NCBI RefSeq assembly: GCF_014197245.1
Contig: NZ_JACIFF010000001.1
Span: forward strand, 434,001-498,000
Length of the DNA: 64,000 nt
Reading direction: 5' to 3'
From: Neolewinella aquimaris
GTDB taxonomy: Bacteria > Bacteroidota > Bacteroidia > Chitinophagales > Saprospiraceae
The first letter of the stretch is position 1; each line of letters opens with the position of its first letter. Below, piece after piece: positions 56,164 to 64,000 of this stretch. Under the pieces are notes generated by a model. That model made no database searches. It was not told the origin of the DNA and saw nothing but the letters and a program-made list of their open reading frames with translations. Both the position numbers and the translations under genes were made by a program.

Positions 56164-56925
56164 CTAAGCGGGCTTTATTGCCCGAATGATGGCCGCGAAG
56201 TTTTCCGCGTCCAGGCTGGCACCTCCGACGAGGCCACCGTCCACGTCGGGCTCCGCGAAAAGTTCCTCGGCGTTGTCCGGTTTTACGGAACCTCCGTACA
56301 GGATGGTCATCCCCTTAGCCACTTCGCTGCCGAATTGGTTGGCGATCATGCGCCGAATGTAGTCGTGCATGCCCTGGGCCTGCTCCTTGCTGGCGGTCAC
56401 GCCCGTGCCGATGGCCCAAACGGGTTCGTAGGCGATCACGATCTGAGCGACCTGCTCGGGGGAGAGGGAGGAGAAAGCCTGCTCGATCTGCTTGCCGACC
56501 ACAACCTCCTGGTTGTTGGCTTCGCGGATGTCGAGTTTCTCGCCGCAGCAGTAGATGGGCTTAAGCCCGGCTTCCAGCGCGCGGATGATCTTGCGGTTGA
56601 TGAGTTCGTCGTCCTCGCCGTCGTAGTCACGGCGTTCGCTGTGGCCCAGAATCACGTATTCGATGCCCGCGTCCACTAGCATTTCCGCGCTGGTCTCCCC
56701 GGTATAGGCCCCCTTTTCTTCCTGGTGCATGTTCTGGGCGGCTACGGCGTAGTTGGCGTGACCGGAGACCAGTTTCTGCACGGCGAGCAGTTGAATGGCC
56801 GGCACCCCGAATACCACCTTCGTGGGCGGATTGGGTACTTTATTCATAACCTCCTTCACCAGCGCGGTGCCCTGGGTGGGGGTGGTATTCATTTTCCAGT
56901 TTCCGGCGACCATTGTGCGGCTCAT
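56164..56925 (-). CDS. tpiA: Triosephosphate isomerase
   Basis: A 253-residue glycolytic enzyme interconverting dihydroxyacetone phosphate and glyceraldehyde 3-phosphate. The catalytic residues are all present: Lys in MVAGNWKMNTT, His in EYVILGHSERRDY, Glu in IVIAYEPVWAIGTG; the mobile loop AIGTGVTAS and the phosphate motif ILYGGSVKPDNAEEL follow, with VGGASLDAENFAAII at the end. Length is typical. It starts 26 bp after the bioB stop on the same strand, so the two are likely co-transcribed, although no functional link is evident. It converges with porT. Confidence 0.97.
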   Translation of the reverse strand: MSRTMVAGNWKMNTTPTQGTALVKEVMNKVPNPPTKVVFGVPAIQLLAVQKLVSGHANYAVAAQNMHQEEKGAYTGETSAEMLVDAGIEYVILGHSERRDYDGEDDELINRKIIRALEAGLKPIYCCGEKLDIREANNQEVVVGKQIEQAFSSLSPEQVAQIVIAYEPVWAIGTGVTASKEQAQGMHDYIRRMIANQFGSEVAKGMTILYGGSVKPDNAEELFAEPDVDGGLVGGASLDAENFAAIIRAIKPA

Positions 56926-56951
56926 AGTGTACTATTTTCGGGTAGTTAATT

Positions 56952-58034
56952 TTAGTGTCTTTTGGCCTCGTTGCGCTCGATCTTGTGGCCGGGCCGGCTC
57001 CAGCGTACCCGCTGCTTCTCACCCGGAGGGCCGGGATCTTCCGTCGGAACGGGCCGTTCACCCTTGGCGTAGGCCGCGGTGGGGCGCAGGCCGAGGGCGG
57101 CAAACAGTTCCATATCCGCGAAGGCTTCGGGATTAGGCGTAGTGAGCAGCTTATCGCCGGCGAAGATGCTTCCCGCCCCGGCGAAAAAGCAGAGGGCCTG
57201 TCCCTCCGGACTCATCTCGGTTCTGCCCGCGCTCAGGCGGACGGTGGTCGTCGGCAGCACGATCCGCGTCACGGCGATCATGCGCACCATCTCGAAAATA
57301 TTGACCGGCTGCTGATCTTCCAGCGGGGTACCCTCCACCGCTACCAGGGCATTGACGGGCACCGATTCCGGAACGGGGTCAAGGGAGGCGAGGGTAAGCA
57401 ACATTTTGAGTCGGTCGTCCACCGTTTCGCCCATGCCGATGATTCCACCGGAGCAAACGGTCAGTCCGGCCTTACGGGCGTTGCCGATGGTTTCCAGGCG
57501 GTCCTGGTAGCCCCGGGTGGAGATTACTTCCTTGTAGTATTCTTCGCTGCTGTCGAGGTTGTGGTTGTAGGCGTACAGTCCGGCGGCGGCGAGGCGATCG
57601 GCCTGGTTGGGCGTCAGCATGCCGAGGGTGGCGCAGACTTCCATGTCCAGCCCGTTCACGGTACGGACCAGCTCCAGGACTTGCCCGAATTCATCGTCGT
57701 CGCGCACGTTTCTCCACGCGGCTCCCATACAGAGGCGGCTGCTGCCCAATCCCTTGGCGCGCTCGGCGGCGGCTTTGACCTGTTCGACGGACATCAGGGC
57801 GTTTTCCTCGATGTCGGTGTGGTAACGGGCGGCCTGGGGACAGTATCCGCAGTCTTCGGGGCAGCCACCGGTTTTAATGCTGACGAGGCTCGACACCTGT
57901 ACCTCATTCGGATCGTGGTGCTGACGGTGGACCGTAGCGGCCCGGTACAGCAGTTCCATGAGGGGGCTGTCGTGCAGTTTCTGTAGTTCCGCGAGGGTCC
58001 AGTTGGTGGAGAGGTCGGTAGTCTGGGCAGTCAT
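56952..58034 (-). CDS. bioB: Biotin synthase
   Basis: A 360-residue radical SAM enzyme that inserts sulfur into dethiobiotin. Landmarks: VSSLVSIKTGGCPEDCGYCP with the CxxxCxxC cluster motif, RLCMGAAWRNVRDDDEFG, MEVCATLGMLTPNQADRLAA, YNHNLDSSEEYYKEVISTRG, TVCSGGIIGMGETVDDRLKM, SVPVNALVAVEGTPLEDQQP and MSPEGQALCFFAGAGSIFAG. The C-terminal ~30 residues are a basic extension beyond the usual end (PGEKQRVRWSRPGHKIERN). Biotin would serve enzymes such as the carboxylase at the left edge. A -7 box ends eight bases before ATG 58034, implying a leaderless mRNA. No other bio genes are present. Confidence 0.97.
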   Translation of the reverse strand: MTAQTTDLSTNWTLAELQKLHDSPLMELLYRAATVHRQHHDPNEVQVSSLVSIKTGGCPEDCGYCPQAARYHTDIEENALMSVEQVKAAAERAKGLGSSRLCMGAAWRNVRDDDEFGQVLELVRTVNGLDMEVCATLGMLTPNQADRLAAAGLYAYNHNLDSSEEYYKEVISTRGYQDRLETIGNARKAGLTVCSGGIIGMGETVDDRLKMLLTLASLDPVPESVPVNALVAVEGTPLEDQQPVNIFEMVRMIAVTRIVLPTTTVRLSAGRTEMSPEGQALCFFAGAGSIFAGDKLLTTPNPEAFADMELFAALGLRPTAAYAKGERPVPTEDPGPPGEKQRVRWSRPGHKIERNEAKRH

Positions 58035-58041
58035 AGGGCGG

Positions 58042-58049
58042 CAAATATA
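58042..58049 (-). promoter_or_regulatory. -7 box of bioB
   Basis: TATATTTG on the minus strand matches TAnnTTTG and ends 8 bp before the bioB ATG (58034), predicting a leader of only a few nucleotides. No BirA-type operator was recognised. Confidence 0.55.
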
Positions 58050-58085
58050 GGCAAACGCCGCTTGCGAAGACGGCTTACCGTCGGC

Positions 58086-59531
58086 CTACTTCAATTCGTA
58101 GATGTACCACCATTTTTGCCGGTCCGCCCACCCCCCGACGTTCACTGCATCGATCCAACGGGGGCGGTCCGTAAATACCAGCACGGCATCCCCCGGGGGG
58201 GAGGGTACTTCCCGCGTATTTGTCACGAAGAGGCAGGGGGCGGGGCCGCAGGTGCCGTGATCTTTGGAAGAGAGCAACGCCAATTGGTGGGACGATCGTA
58301 GGTAATACCGGCCGGTGGAGCCCTCCGCTACGAGGATTTCCCGATCCGGACCCACCAACGTAGCCCCTTCCGCATAGCTGTCATACACGAAAGCGGCGGG
58401 GGCAATCTCGGAGGCGGCAGGGCGGGTGAGGACGATGGCAAGCAACAACAGGTTGGTGACCCACGCGACGGCAACCAACCCCTTCACCCACTTTTTGCGC
58501 CAGACCGCCGTCCCGCGCCTACGTTGCCATTCGGTAGCCGCTCCGGCCACGAGCACGGGCAGTAGGGGGATGAGCGGAAACAGGAAGCGAACGTCCTTCC
58601 GCGCCAGCAAGGAATGGGCGACCATGAAGGCTACGACCATCCAGCTCACCGGATCGCGGCGAAAGTACCAGAAAAAGGCAAACGCTCCGGCCAGGTACAC
58701 CAGACTGACCGGCGGAATCCCCCGCAGAAATACCAGTATCGGGTAGGCGTACCAGGGCCGGGTGCCGTAGGTAGCCGCCTTGCCCTCGATCAGGTTGGCG
58801 GTCAGGTAATTCCAGGCCGGGAGGGTCCATTCGCCGTACAGCCAGTACGAAAGCGGATAGGTAAGCAGCAAAGCGGTCAGCCCACCCAATATGACAACTG
58901 CAATATTTTGCCAACGCTCGCGCTCGACGACCACCAGCCACAATCCGAACCCGGCGATCAGCAGTCCCATCTGGTAACGAAACAGGAAGGCCAGGCCGAA
59001 GCAGATCCCCGCCACGAATGCCGAATACCCGCCACGACCCGTGAACCGGTGAAATCCCGTGGGTCTAGCCAGCGGATATGCCAAAAACCCAAGCACCGCA
59101 GTCAGTCCCGACCAGTTTTCGCTCGAAAACCTCACCCCGTTATAGTAGGCGCACCAGTTAAATAGCAGGAGGAGCACGAACCAGGGGCGCACTTCCAGCG
59201 ACATCCGCCTGCCGTAGCGATCGTATAGCAAAAGGGCTACCACGAGCGTGAACGCCCCGGAGAGCAGCCGCAGCAGTAGGGCTACCGTGAACGGATTGGG
59301 CTCACCGGCCAATCCGACGATCCGGTAGACCACGTAGGCAATGGCCGGTTGCAGCGCCGGACGCATCCGATCGTCAAACTCCCAGGGTAGGTCGTCGGTC
59401 TCCACCATCCCCAACTTATAACCCGCAAATTCGAGGATCTGGAAGTGCTCGTCGCCCTGGTGGTGTCCGGTCGAGAAGACGGCCGTTACAACGAAGAGTA
59501 GTCCCGCCAGGATCACGTACAGCTTATTCAT
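58086..59531 (-). CDS. GT22-like (ALG9/PIG-B type) membrane mannosyltransferase
   Basis: A 481-residue protein with about ten membrane helices. The start is ATG 59531 (MNKLYVILAGLLFVVTAVFS). The first periplasmic loop reads HHQGDEHFQILEFAGYKLG, matching the H-x-DE-x-x-Q motif of GT22 lipid-linked mannosyltransferases, followed by PWEFDDRMRPALQPAIAYVV as in the eukaryotic PIG-B and ALG families. Helices such as FTVALLLRLLSGAFTLVVAL and LVVVERERWQNIAVVILGGL, and the loop WTLPAWNYLTANLIEGKAAT, follow. A role in adding sugar to a lipid-linked or surface glycan is inferred. It is the last gene of the gldG operon, overlapping the upstream gene by eight bases. Confidence 0.8.
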   Translation of the reverse strand: MNKLYVILAGLLFVVTAVFSTGHHQGDEHFQILEFAGYKLGMVETDDLPWEFDDRMRPALQPAIAYVVYRIVGLAGEPNPFTVALLLRLLSGAFTLVVALLLYDRYGRRMSLEVRPWFVLLLLFNWCAYYNGVRFSSENWSGLTAVLGFLAYPLARPTGFHRFTGRGGYSAFVAGICFGLAFLFRYQMGLLIAGFGLWLVVVERERWQNIAVVILGGLTALLLTYPLSYWLYGEWTLPAWNYLTANLIEGKAATYGTRPWYAYPILVFLRGIPPVSLVYLAGAFAFFWYFRRDPVSWMVVAFMVAHSLLARKDVRFLFPLIPLLPVLVAGAATEWQRRRGTAVWRKKWVKGLVAVAWVTNLLLLAIVLTRPAASEIAPAAFVYDSYAEGATLVGPDREILVAEGSTGRYYLRSSHQLALLSSKDHGTCGPAPCLFVTNTREVPSPPGDAVLVFTDRPRWIDAVNVGGWADRQKWWYIYELK

Positions 59532-60711
59532 GGGCGCGCGAGTCAGGGCTGGTCTGCAAAACCGGGAGGCTGTCGGTGGGGTGGGAGAGCGGCCCACCAC
59601 TCAGCTCGCTCAGGTCGGGCTGCCCGGCATCGACCCAGCAACTGTACCAGACCGATCCCACGCTGCGGATGGCCGCACGGAAGCGGTCTTCGACCATGCC
59701 GTTCATAGCTTCTGACCAGGCCCGCGAAAACTCGGTGCACTGCGTTCTGACCTGGCGGCCGAGCCGCTCCTCGTAGCAAAACTGCTGATCGGCCGGAAAC
59801 CGCTCACGTAGGCGACGCTCGGTAGTCAGGACGCTATCCACGAGGGCATGGCTCTCCAGTACGATGTCCCAGTAATACGTCACCGGCGTTTGGATGTATT
59901 CGGCGCCACCGACGAAATAGTCGTACTCCCCGTCCGCGAACAACTCCGGCAGCCGGCTTTCCCAGAAGGCATGGATGCCGGTCTGTCCGGTCAGTTGGCC
60001 GTTGTAATTTTCGGTGGTGTGGAGGGGGACATGGGCATCGCCAACGTAGTGGCCGATTTCCGCGGCCAGGCGCAGGATTCGGGGGGCGTCTTCGTCCACA
60101 AACGCCTGCGTCAGCTGCCGGTGGTAGGCCGCCAGGTGGTAGGGAAGGATGCCGCCGGCCGAAAAATGATCGGTCACTACCGCTTTCTTTATCGGACCCG
60201 GGAAGCCGACGGCAAGCAAGGAATCCGGTGGAATATTTGACTCGTCCGCACGCAGGGCCGGCAGCACGCTGCGCAACCACAGTTGCCGGTACGATGTATC
60301 GGCTACGTCGATGGTTTGGGCTTCAGATGTTAGTAGGACGCGATCGCCGATCACCGTATCCTGCCGCCAGCTTACCGTGTCGCCCCGATATCCGACAACT
60401 TCGACGGTTGCATACTTCATCAGCGCATCGGTGTAGTACCGGGGGAGATCATCGAAGGGCAGTGTGCCCCAACGGTCCAGATCGATGTAGTGGCGGATGG
60501 CTTCGTGCTTGCTGGCATAGCGCCGCTTGTCCGGGTCTACGGCGTGCTCCGCCAGGTAGTCGATGTTGGCACGAAACAGCGGCATCATTTCCGGCGGCAG
60601 GGTGAAGGTGGCGAGCCGGTTGATGCGCCGGTGCCCGAAAAATCCCCACGGGGGAGGCGCGGTGGGCATTGCCGTCCACAAAAACAGACACAACAGGCTA
60701 AAACGAATCAT
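59524..60711 (-). CDS. Exported zinc-dependent phospholipase C / S1-P1 nuclease-fold protein
   Basis: A 395-residue secreted protein. The signal peptide (MIRFSLLCLFLWTAMPTAPP) leads directly into WGFFGHRRINRLATF, where the N-terminal Trp of the mature protein and the following His would be zinc ligands, as in P1 nuclease and phospholipase C. Other ligands lie in the segments around YASKHEAIRHYIDLDRWG and AEIGHYVGDAHVPLHTTENY, followed by GIHAFWESRLPELF. Family members hydrolyse single-stranded nucleic acids or phospholipids; which applies here cannot be told. It overlaps both its neighbours (14 bp with DUF4340, 8 bp with GT22-like), so it is firmly in the operon. Confidence 0.82.
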   Translation of the reverse strand: MIRFSLLCLFLWTAMPTAPPPWGFFGHRRINRLATFTLPPEMMPLFRANIDYLAEHAVDPDKRRYASKHEAIRHYIDLDRWGTLPFDDLPRYYTDALMKYATVEVVGYRGDTVSWRQDTVIGDRVLLTSEAQTIDVADTSYRQLWLRSVLPALRADESNIPPDSLLAVGFPGPIKKAVVTDHFSAGGILPYHLAAYHRQLTQAFVDEDAPRILRLAAEIGHYVGDAHVPLHTTENYNGQLTGQTGIHAFWESRLPELFADGEYDYFVGGAEYIQTPVTYYWDIVLESHALVDSVLTTERRLRERFPADQQFCYEERLGRQVRTQCTEFSRAWSEAMNGMVEDRFRAAIRSVGSVWYSCWVDAGQPDLSELSGGPLSHPTDSLPVLQTSPDSRAHE

Positions 60712-61666
60712 AACTCACCAGTAAGGGTTGGGTGGTTTCTACGGCCAGCAGTACCCAGTCGCGGTCGTCGTTGATGAAGGCGGTGTACGCACCTAGGCTC
60801 TCGCCGGCTGGATCGACGAAGCGGGGGTAAACCTTCATCACTTGCTCTGCCCGATCGGCCTCTTTAATCCGGATGATGGCGAAGGGGAGCACCGCGCGAG
60901 CCGCGCGAATCGAAGGCTCGTCCTGATTCTCGTAGCGGCTGATGTAAAATTTTTCGTACCGGGATAGCACCCCCTCGGCTACCCCGGCCGGGACGGCAAG
61001 CTCCGGTGTGCCGCTATCGTAAAGCGCAGTGACTCGGTAGCCACCCGCCGCAGTCCGTTCGAGCTGAAAACTTTTGTTCCGTTGTTTTGGGTAGTCGATG
61101 CTCAGGTACTCCACGCGTGCGGGGTCAACGTTGAAGAGCAGCTTAGATCGCCACTCGTCGTCGCGGAGATTAAACCGGTGGCGTAGGTTGCCGGTCCACA
61201 TCGGCAGGTGGACGATGTAGGGGTTCTCGCTCTCCTCCATGATGGCTGCGGTGCCCAGTTCGCCGTTCGCGCCTCCACCGATGTAGTATCCGCGCAGCTT
61301 GGTGCCGTCGGCATCGAAGAGTTGCACCAGGATGCCGCCGCCCGCCAGGTTTCTGACCAGGTTGGGAACCGCCTTGCTGGTGGGCAGCGACTGCACTTCG
61401 ATGTGCTCGATCGCCTGCAGCAGGTTTTTCATCACGTTCTCGTTGGCGGGCTGTCCGTTGTATTGCCAACCCGTTTCCCCACCGCGGGTGAGTTCCGCGC
61501 GGTGGCCCTCCCGGTCGGCGATGAAAATGCGCGCGATGCGTTCGGTCTCCGGAAAGGCAAAGGCGCGCTCGTAGTCCCTACCGGCTGCCGTACGTTCCGC
61601 GGTGGCGTACCAGGCGAGGGCGCCGAACAAGATTACCGCCACTAAGAGGATTAAGGTGCGCTTCAT
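60698..61666 (-). CDS. DUF4340 domain protein
   Basis: A 322-residue protein with an N-terminal membrane anchor (TLILLVAVILFGALAWYATA) and a mainly beta extracytoplasmic part. DUF4340 features include the opening AFPETERIARIFIADREGHR, GWQYNGQPANENVMKNLLQA, and GRRLHRFNLRDDEW-like RHRFNLRDDEWRSKLLFNVD. DUF4340 genes very often follow gldG-like ABC auxiliary genes in many phyla, and here it overlaps the gldG stop by four bases. It probably belongs to the same transporter or cell-surface complex. Its biochemical function is unknown. Confidence 0.85.
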   Translation of the reverse strand: MKRTLILLVAVILFGALAWYATAERTAAGRDYERAFAFPETERIARIFIADREGHRAELTRGGETGWQYNGQPANENVMKNLLQAIEHIEVQSLPTSKAVPNLVRNLAGGGILVQLFDADGTKLRGYYIGGGANGELGTAAIMEESENPYIVHLPMWTGNLRHRFNLRDDEWRSKLLFNVDPARVEYLSIDYPKQRNKSFQLERTAAGGYRVTALYDSGTPELAVPAGVAEGVLSRYEKFYISRYENQDEPSIRAARAVLPFAIIRIKEADRAEQVMKVYPRFVDPAGESLGAYTAFINDDRDWVLLAVETTQPLLVSYDSF

Positions 61667-63387
61667 GGTCTTGCGTAGCGCCGGCGGCGTAGGTAATGGA
61701 ACAGCAGGCCGAAAACGGTCAGTACCAGTAGGGGAACTCCCAGGTTCAGGAAGCGCCAGTACCCGGATTCCTGTAGGGCTCGATTCTGGTCCAGCAGCCG
61801 CAGCTTGACCTGTTTGCTGCGACTCGCAATTACCCCGTCCGGATTGAGCAAGTACTCCACGGCGTTGAGCATGAAGGTCTTGTTGGCGTACGGGATTTTG
61901 GAAAACTGATTGACGCCCAGGAAGCCCACTTCGCCGCGGCTGTTGACGCTGTTGGCGAGCACATCGCCGTCGCTGATGACGATCATCGAAGTGGGTACGG
62001 ACTGATCCCGGTAACTCAGGCCGCCGCGTTCCAGCAGCCGTTCGTTTTCGCGGCTGAGTCGGTTGGCGTAGGGACTTGAGAAGGTACCCCGCAGGAGCAC
62101 GGCCAGGGGCAGGTCGCTTTCGTTGAAGCGCTCGAGGTCCACGCTGAATTTCTGGGCGTCGAGGTCGATCGGTGAGGGAAGTCGCTGGCGGCGGGCCCGG
62201 TCGCTACTGGCCAGCAGCACGGTTTCCTCGACCGCATCGTCGCCCCCGACGAGCTCGATCAGGGTAGGGTAGCGCATGTCTACCCCATCCAGGTTTTGGA
62301 CGATCGGATTGTCGCCCTGCGGCAGGGCCAGTACGTGGTACGGGAAGGGTACGAGGGAAAATTTGGGTCCGGTCTGTCCCTGATTTGTCGCAATCGGAAT
62401 GGGCGTATTGACGAGGTCGAGCACCAGTTGATTGCCGAGCCGGAAACCGTAGCGGAAAAACAGGTCTTCTAGCCCCGTAGTGCGCGATTCGGGGTAAGCC
62501 TCTCCGGTGGCCCGCAAACTGTCGTAATCCATCGCAACGGCGTCGATGGCCCAGACGACCTTCCCGCCGTTCATGACGTACTGGTCGAGTTGGAAGGCTT
62601 CGAAATCGGTGAAGGTCTCGGTGGGTTTGGCCACGATCAGCAGATCGATGTCCGGCGGCAGGGTAGCAAAGCTGTCCAGGTAAACGGGCCCCACCTCGTA
62701 ATCCTTGCGCAATTCACTGACCAGGTCGGCAAACTGCAGCGGGCCCAGCTCGCCGTTGCCCAGGGTGAAGCCGATGACCGGTTTGTCGTTGCTCAGCAGC
62801 CCGTCGATGGCCCGGGTGAAGTTGTATTCCAGCAGATTTTCGGCCTGGTTGAGCTGCTGCTCGATGGGAACGTCGGGGCGGGCACTGGAGATCAGGGGTA
62901 CGATGCGCTGGCGATCTCCGTAGTAGAACAGGGCGTAGGGATAGATTGCCTTGGTGGTGCGCTCACCGGCCGACTGCTGGTAATCGGTGATGGGAATGAT
63001 GCCGTCCTTCAGCATGTCCTCCTGCCGCTGCCGCACGTCGTCGGGCTGGCCGATCAGCGGGTCGACGAATTCGTACTCTACGTAGTCGGTGTAGCCCGCG
63101 AAGTCTTCAAGGGTTTCCTCTACCGCGGTGCGCAAGCGCTCGTAGCTGGCCGGGAGTTCGCCCTCCAGCAAAATGCGCACGTAGATCGGTTCGTCCAGAT
63201 CTGCAAGTTGGCGCTGGGTGTGCTCCGTGAGGGTGAAGCGCTTGTCCTGAGTAAGATCGAGCGCGCCGTACAGCCGGGTATTGCCTATGCGGGAGTTGGC
63301 CAGCACGTTGATGACTACGAGGAGGGCAACGGCCAGTAGCAGCTGAACGAGGGCCTGAGTACGGTATTTGCTTTCGAGTCCTGACAT
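61663..63387 (-). CDS. gldG: GldG-like ABC transporter auxiliary protein
   Basis: A 574-residue protein with one N-terminal helix (LVQLLLAVALLVVINVLANS), a large extracytoplasmic ABC-2-type auxiliary domain and a C-terminal helix (FLNLGVPLLVLTVFGLLFHY). Landmarks: GALDLTQDKRFTLTEHTQRQ, PIYVRILLEGELPASYERLR, ISSARPDVPIEQQLNQAENL, KPVIGFTLGNGELGPLQFAD, IDLLIVAKPTETFTDFEAFQ, GGKVVWAIDAVAMDYDSL and KTFMLNAVEYLLNPDGVI. It matches GldG of the gliding-motility ABC system. gldF, which normally lies immediately upstream, is absent: the upstream gene is a divergent hydrolase. It leads a four-gene operon. Confidence 0.92.
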   Translation of the reverse strand: MSGLESKYRTQALVQLLLAVALLVVINVLANSRIGNTRLYGALDLTQDKRFTLTEHTQRQLADLDEPIYVRILLEGELPASYERLRTAVEETLEDFAGYTDYVEYEFVDPLIGQPDDVRQRQEDMLKDGIIPITDYQQSAGERTTKAIYPYALFYYGDRQRIVPLISSARPDVPIEQQLNQAENLLEYNFTRAIDGLLSNDKPVIGFTLGNGELGPLQFADLVSELRKDYEVGPVYLDSFATLPPDIDLLIVAKPTETFTDFEAFQLDQYVMNGGKVVWAIDAVAMDYDSLRATGEAYPESRTTGLEDLFFRYGFRLGNQLVLDLVNTPIPIATNQGQTGPKFSLVPFPYHVLALPQGDNPIVQNLDGVDMRYPTLIELVGGDDAVEETVLLASSDRARRQRLPSPIDLDAQKFSVDLERFNESDLPLAVLLRGTFSSPYANRLSRENERLLERGGLSYRDQSVPTSMIVISDGDVLANSVNSRGEVGFLGVNQFSKIPYANKTFMLNAVEYLLNPDGVIASRSKQVKLRLLDQNRALQESGYWRFLNLGVPLLVLTVFGLLFHYLRRRRYARP

Positions 63388-63400
63388 GCGATTTCGGTCG

Positions 63401-63423
63401 CGAAGATAGAGCGCCTACCTTTG
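63401..63423. promoter_or_regulatory. Divergent promoter region of gldG and the hydrolase gene
   Basis: TACCTTTG (63416-63423, plus) serves the hydrolase, 22 bp before its ATG. TATCTTCG (63408-63401, minus) is a near-match for gldG, 14 bp before its ATG. The two -7 boxes lie 7 bp apart, so the promoters overlap back to back. Confidence 0.5.
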
Positions 63424-63445
63424 ACCTTATGTTAGCCGATCGACA

Positions 63446-64000
63446 ATGAAAACGTTCCTCTTCTTCCTCGCCGCCCTGGTAGTGCTCTACGTCGGAATAA
63501 CGTTCTTCGTTAGCAACCTGGTACTGGACACGCCCAACCGCAGCCTCGAGGAATCCTACCGCATCGCGACCGAGCAGTGGAAGGTCAACATAGACAGCAT
63601 CCGGGGAGAGTTGCCGCCGCCCACCGAAGTGTCGTTCCGCAGCCCGGTAGACGGGCTGAACCTGCGGGGTTGGTATTACCAACAGGACAACGCGGACTGC
63701 GCCGTGATCTTTGCCCATGGCTACCACGACAATCGACTTAGCATGTTGAAGTACACGCCCTACTTCGACCGCTGCAACTGCGACCTCCTGCTCTACGACC
63801 ACCGCGGCTTCGGGGAAAGCGACGAAGCCTACGGGACGGGCGGGGTCAACGAAGCCACCGATCTGCTGGCCGCCCACGCCTACCTTAAGTCGGTCACCGG
63901 GCTACCCGACGACCGCATCGGCTGGTTTGGAGAGAGCTGGGGAGCGGCAACGGCCCTGCTCGCCGCCGGTCGGGAGACGGTTGATCCGGCTTTCGTCATA
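63446..64000 (+). CDS. Membrane-anchored alpha/beta hydrolase (3' end cut by the window)
   Basis: The first 185 residues of an alpha/beta hydrolase, start ATG 63446 (MKTFLFFLAALVVLYVGITF), with an N-terminal membrane anchor or uncleaved signal. After a linker comes the hydrolase core: SFRSPVDGLNLRGWYYQQ, CAVIFAHGYHDNRLSML (HG oxyanion motif), CDLLLYDHRGFGESDEA, and the nucleophile elbow GWFGESWGAATALL, whose Ser fits GxSxG. This layout resembles the BEM46/YqkD-type hydrolases with a membrane anchor. The catalytic Asp and His would lie beyond position 64000. The substrate is unknown. Confidence 0.88.
   Translation, partial: MKTFLFFLAALVVLYVGITFFVSNLVLDTPNRSLEESYRIATEQWKVNIDSIRGELPPPTEVSFRSPVDGLNLRGWYYQQDNADCAVIFAHGYHDNRLSMLKYTPYFDRCNCDLLLYDHRGFGESDEAYGTGGVNEATDLLAAHAYLKSVTGLPDDRIGWFGESWGAATALLAAGRETVDPAFVI

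Overview
The window is chromosomal DNA from a GC-rich member of the Bacteroidota, most likely Saprospirales (Lewinella-like). This rests on a type IX secretion gene (porT, overlapping ubiE), a T9SS C-terminal sorting domain on a DUF4331 protein, a gldG homologue, many TAnnTTTG-type -7 boxes and weak or absent Shine-Dalgarno sequences. The genus is inference. The region is densely coding, with about 58 protein genes and no rRNA, CRISPR array, prophage or recognisable insertion sequence.

Layout. 1-2124: the 5' part of a methylcrotonyl-CoA carboxylase beta gene, a small membrane protein, and the most unusual locus: a tRNA-Leu(UAA) gene split in the anticodon loop by a 725-nt group I intron that encodes an HNH endonuclease. 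2125-8453: sugar oxidation and isomerisation genes (a PQQ dehydrogenase/PKD/cytochrome c lipoprotein, two exported TIM-barrel isomerases, a YdjC-type deacetylase, a VOC protein). 8454-19605: a DEAD-box helicase, a DnaQ-like exonuclease with a cNMP/CBS/DUF294 protein, a MacB-like permease, lipA, a vitamin-K-dependent gamma-carboxylase homologue, cysM, a helix-hairpin-helix protein and a DUF1761 protein.

19683-30063: recN; then two methyltransferases that closely resemble the plant tocopherol/plastoquinone enzymes VTE4 and VTE3; divergently, a long plus-strand cluster starting with polyphosphate kinase and ending with a geranylgeranyl-reductase-type flavoprotein and a ferredoxin. Together these suggest synthesis or remodelling of a prenylated quinone or chromanol. 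30008-38615: an operon with threonine aldolase, a saccharopine-dehydrogenase-like protein, a PAP2 phosphatase and an LptF/G permease; then lysA, a MOSC protein and a TPR lipoprotein.

38722-50376: tandem DUF4331 proteins (one with a T9SS sorting domain), a cutC/asparaginase/agmatine deiminase operon, a formylglycine-generating-enzyme-like lipoprotein, pbpC, and a radical SAM protein of the DNA modification/repair type. 50465-64000: a TPR protein, gyrA, ubiE-porT, tpiA-bioB, and a four-gene minus-strand operon (gldG, DUF4340, zinc-dependent phospholipase C-like, GT22-like mannosyltransferase), with a truncated alpha/beta hydrolase at the right edge.

All identifications come from reading the sequence and remembered family motifs; no database search was run.
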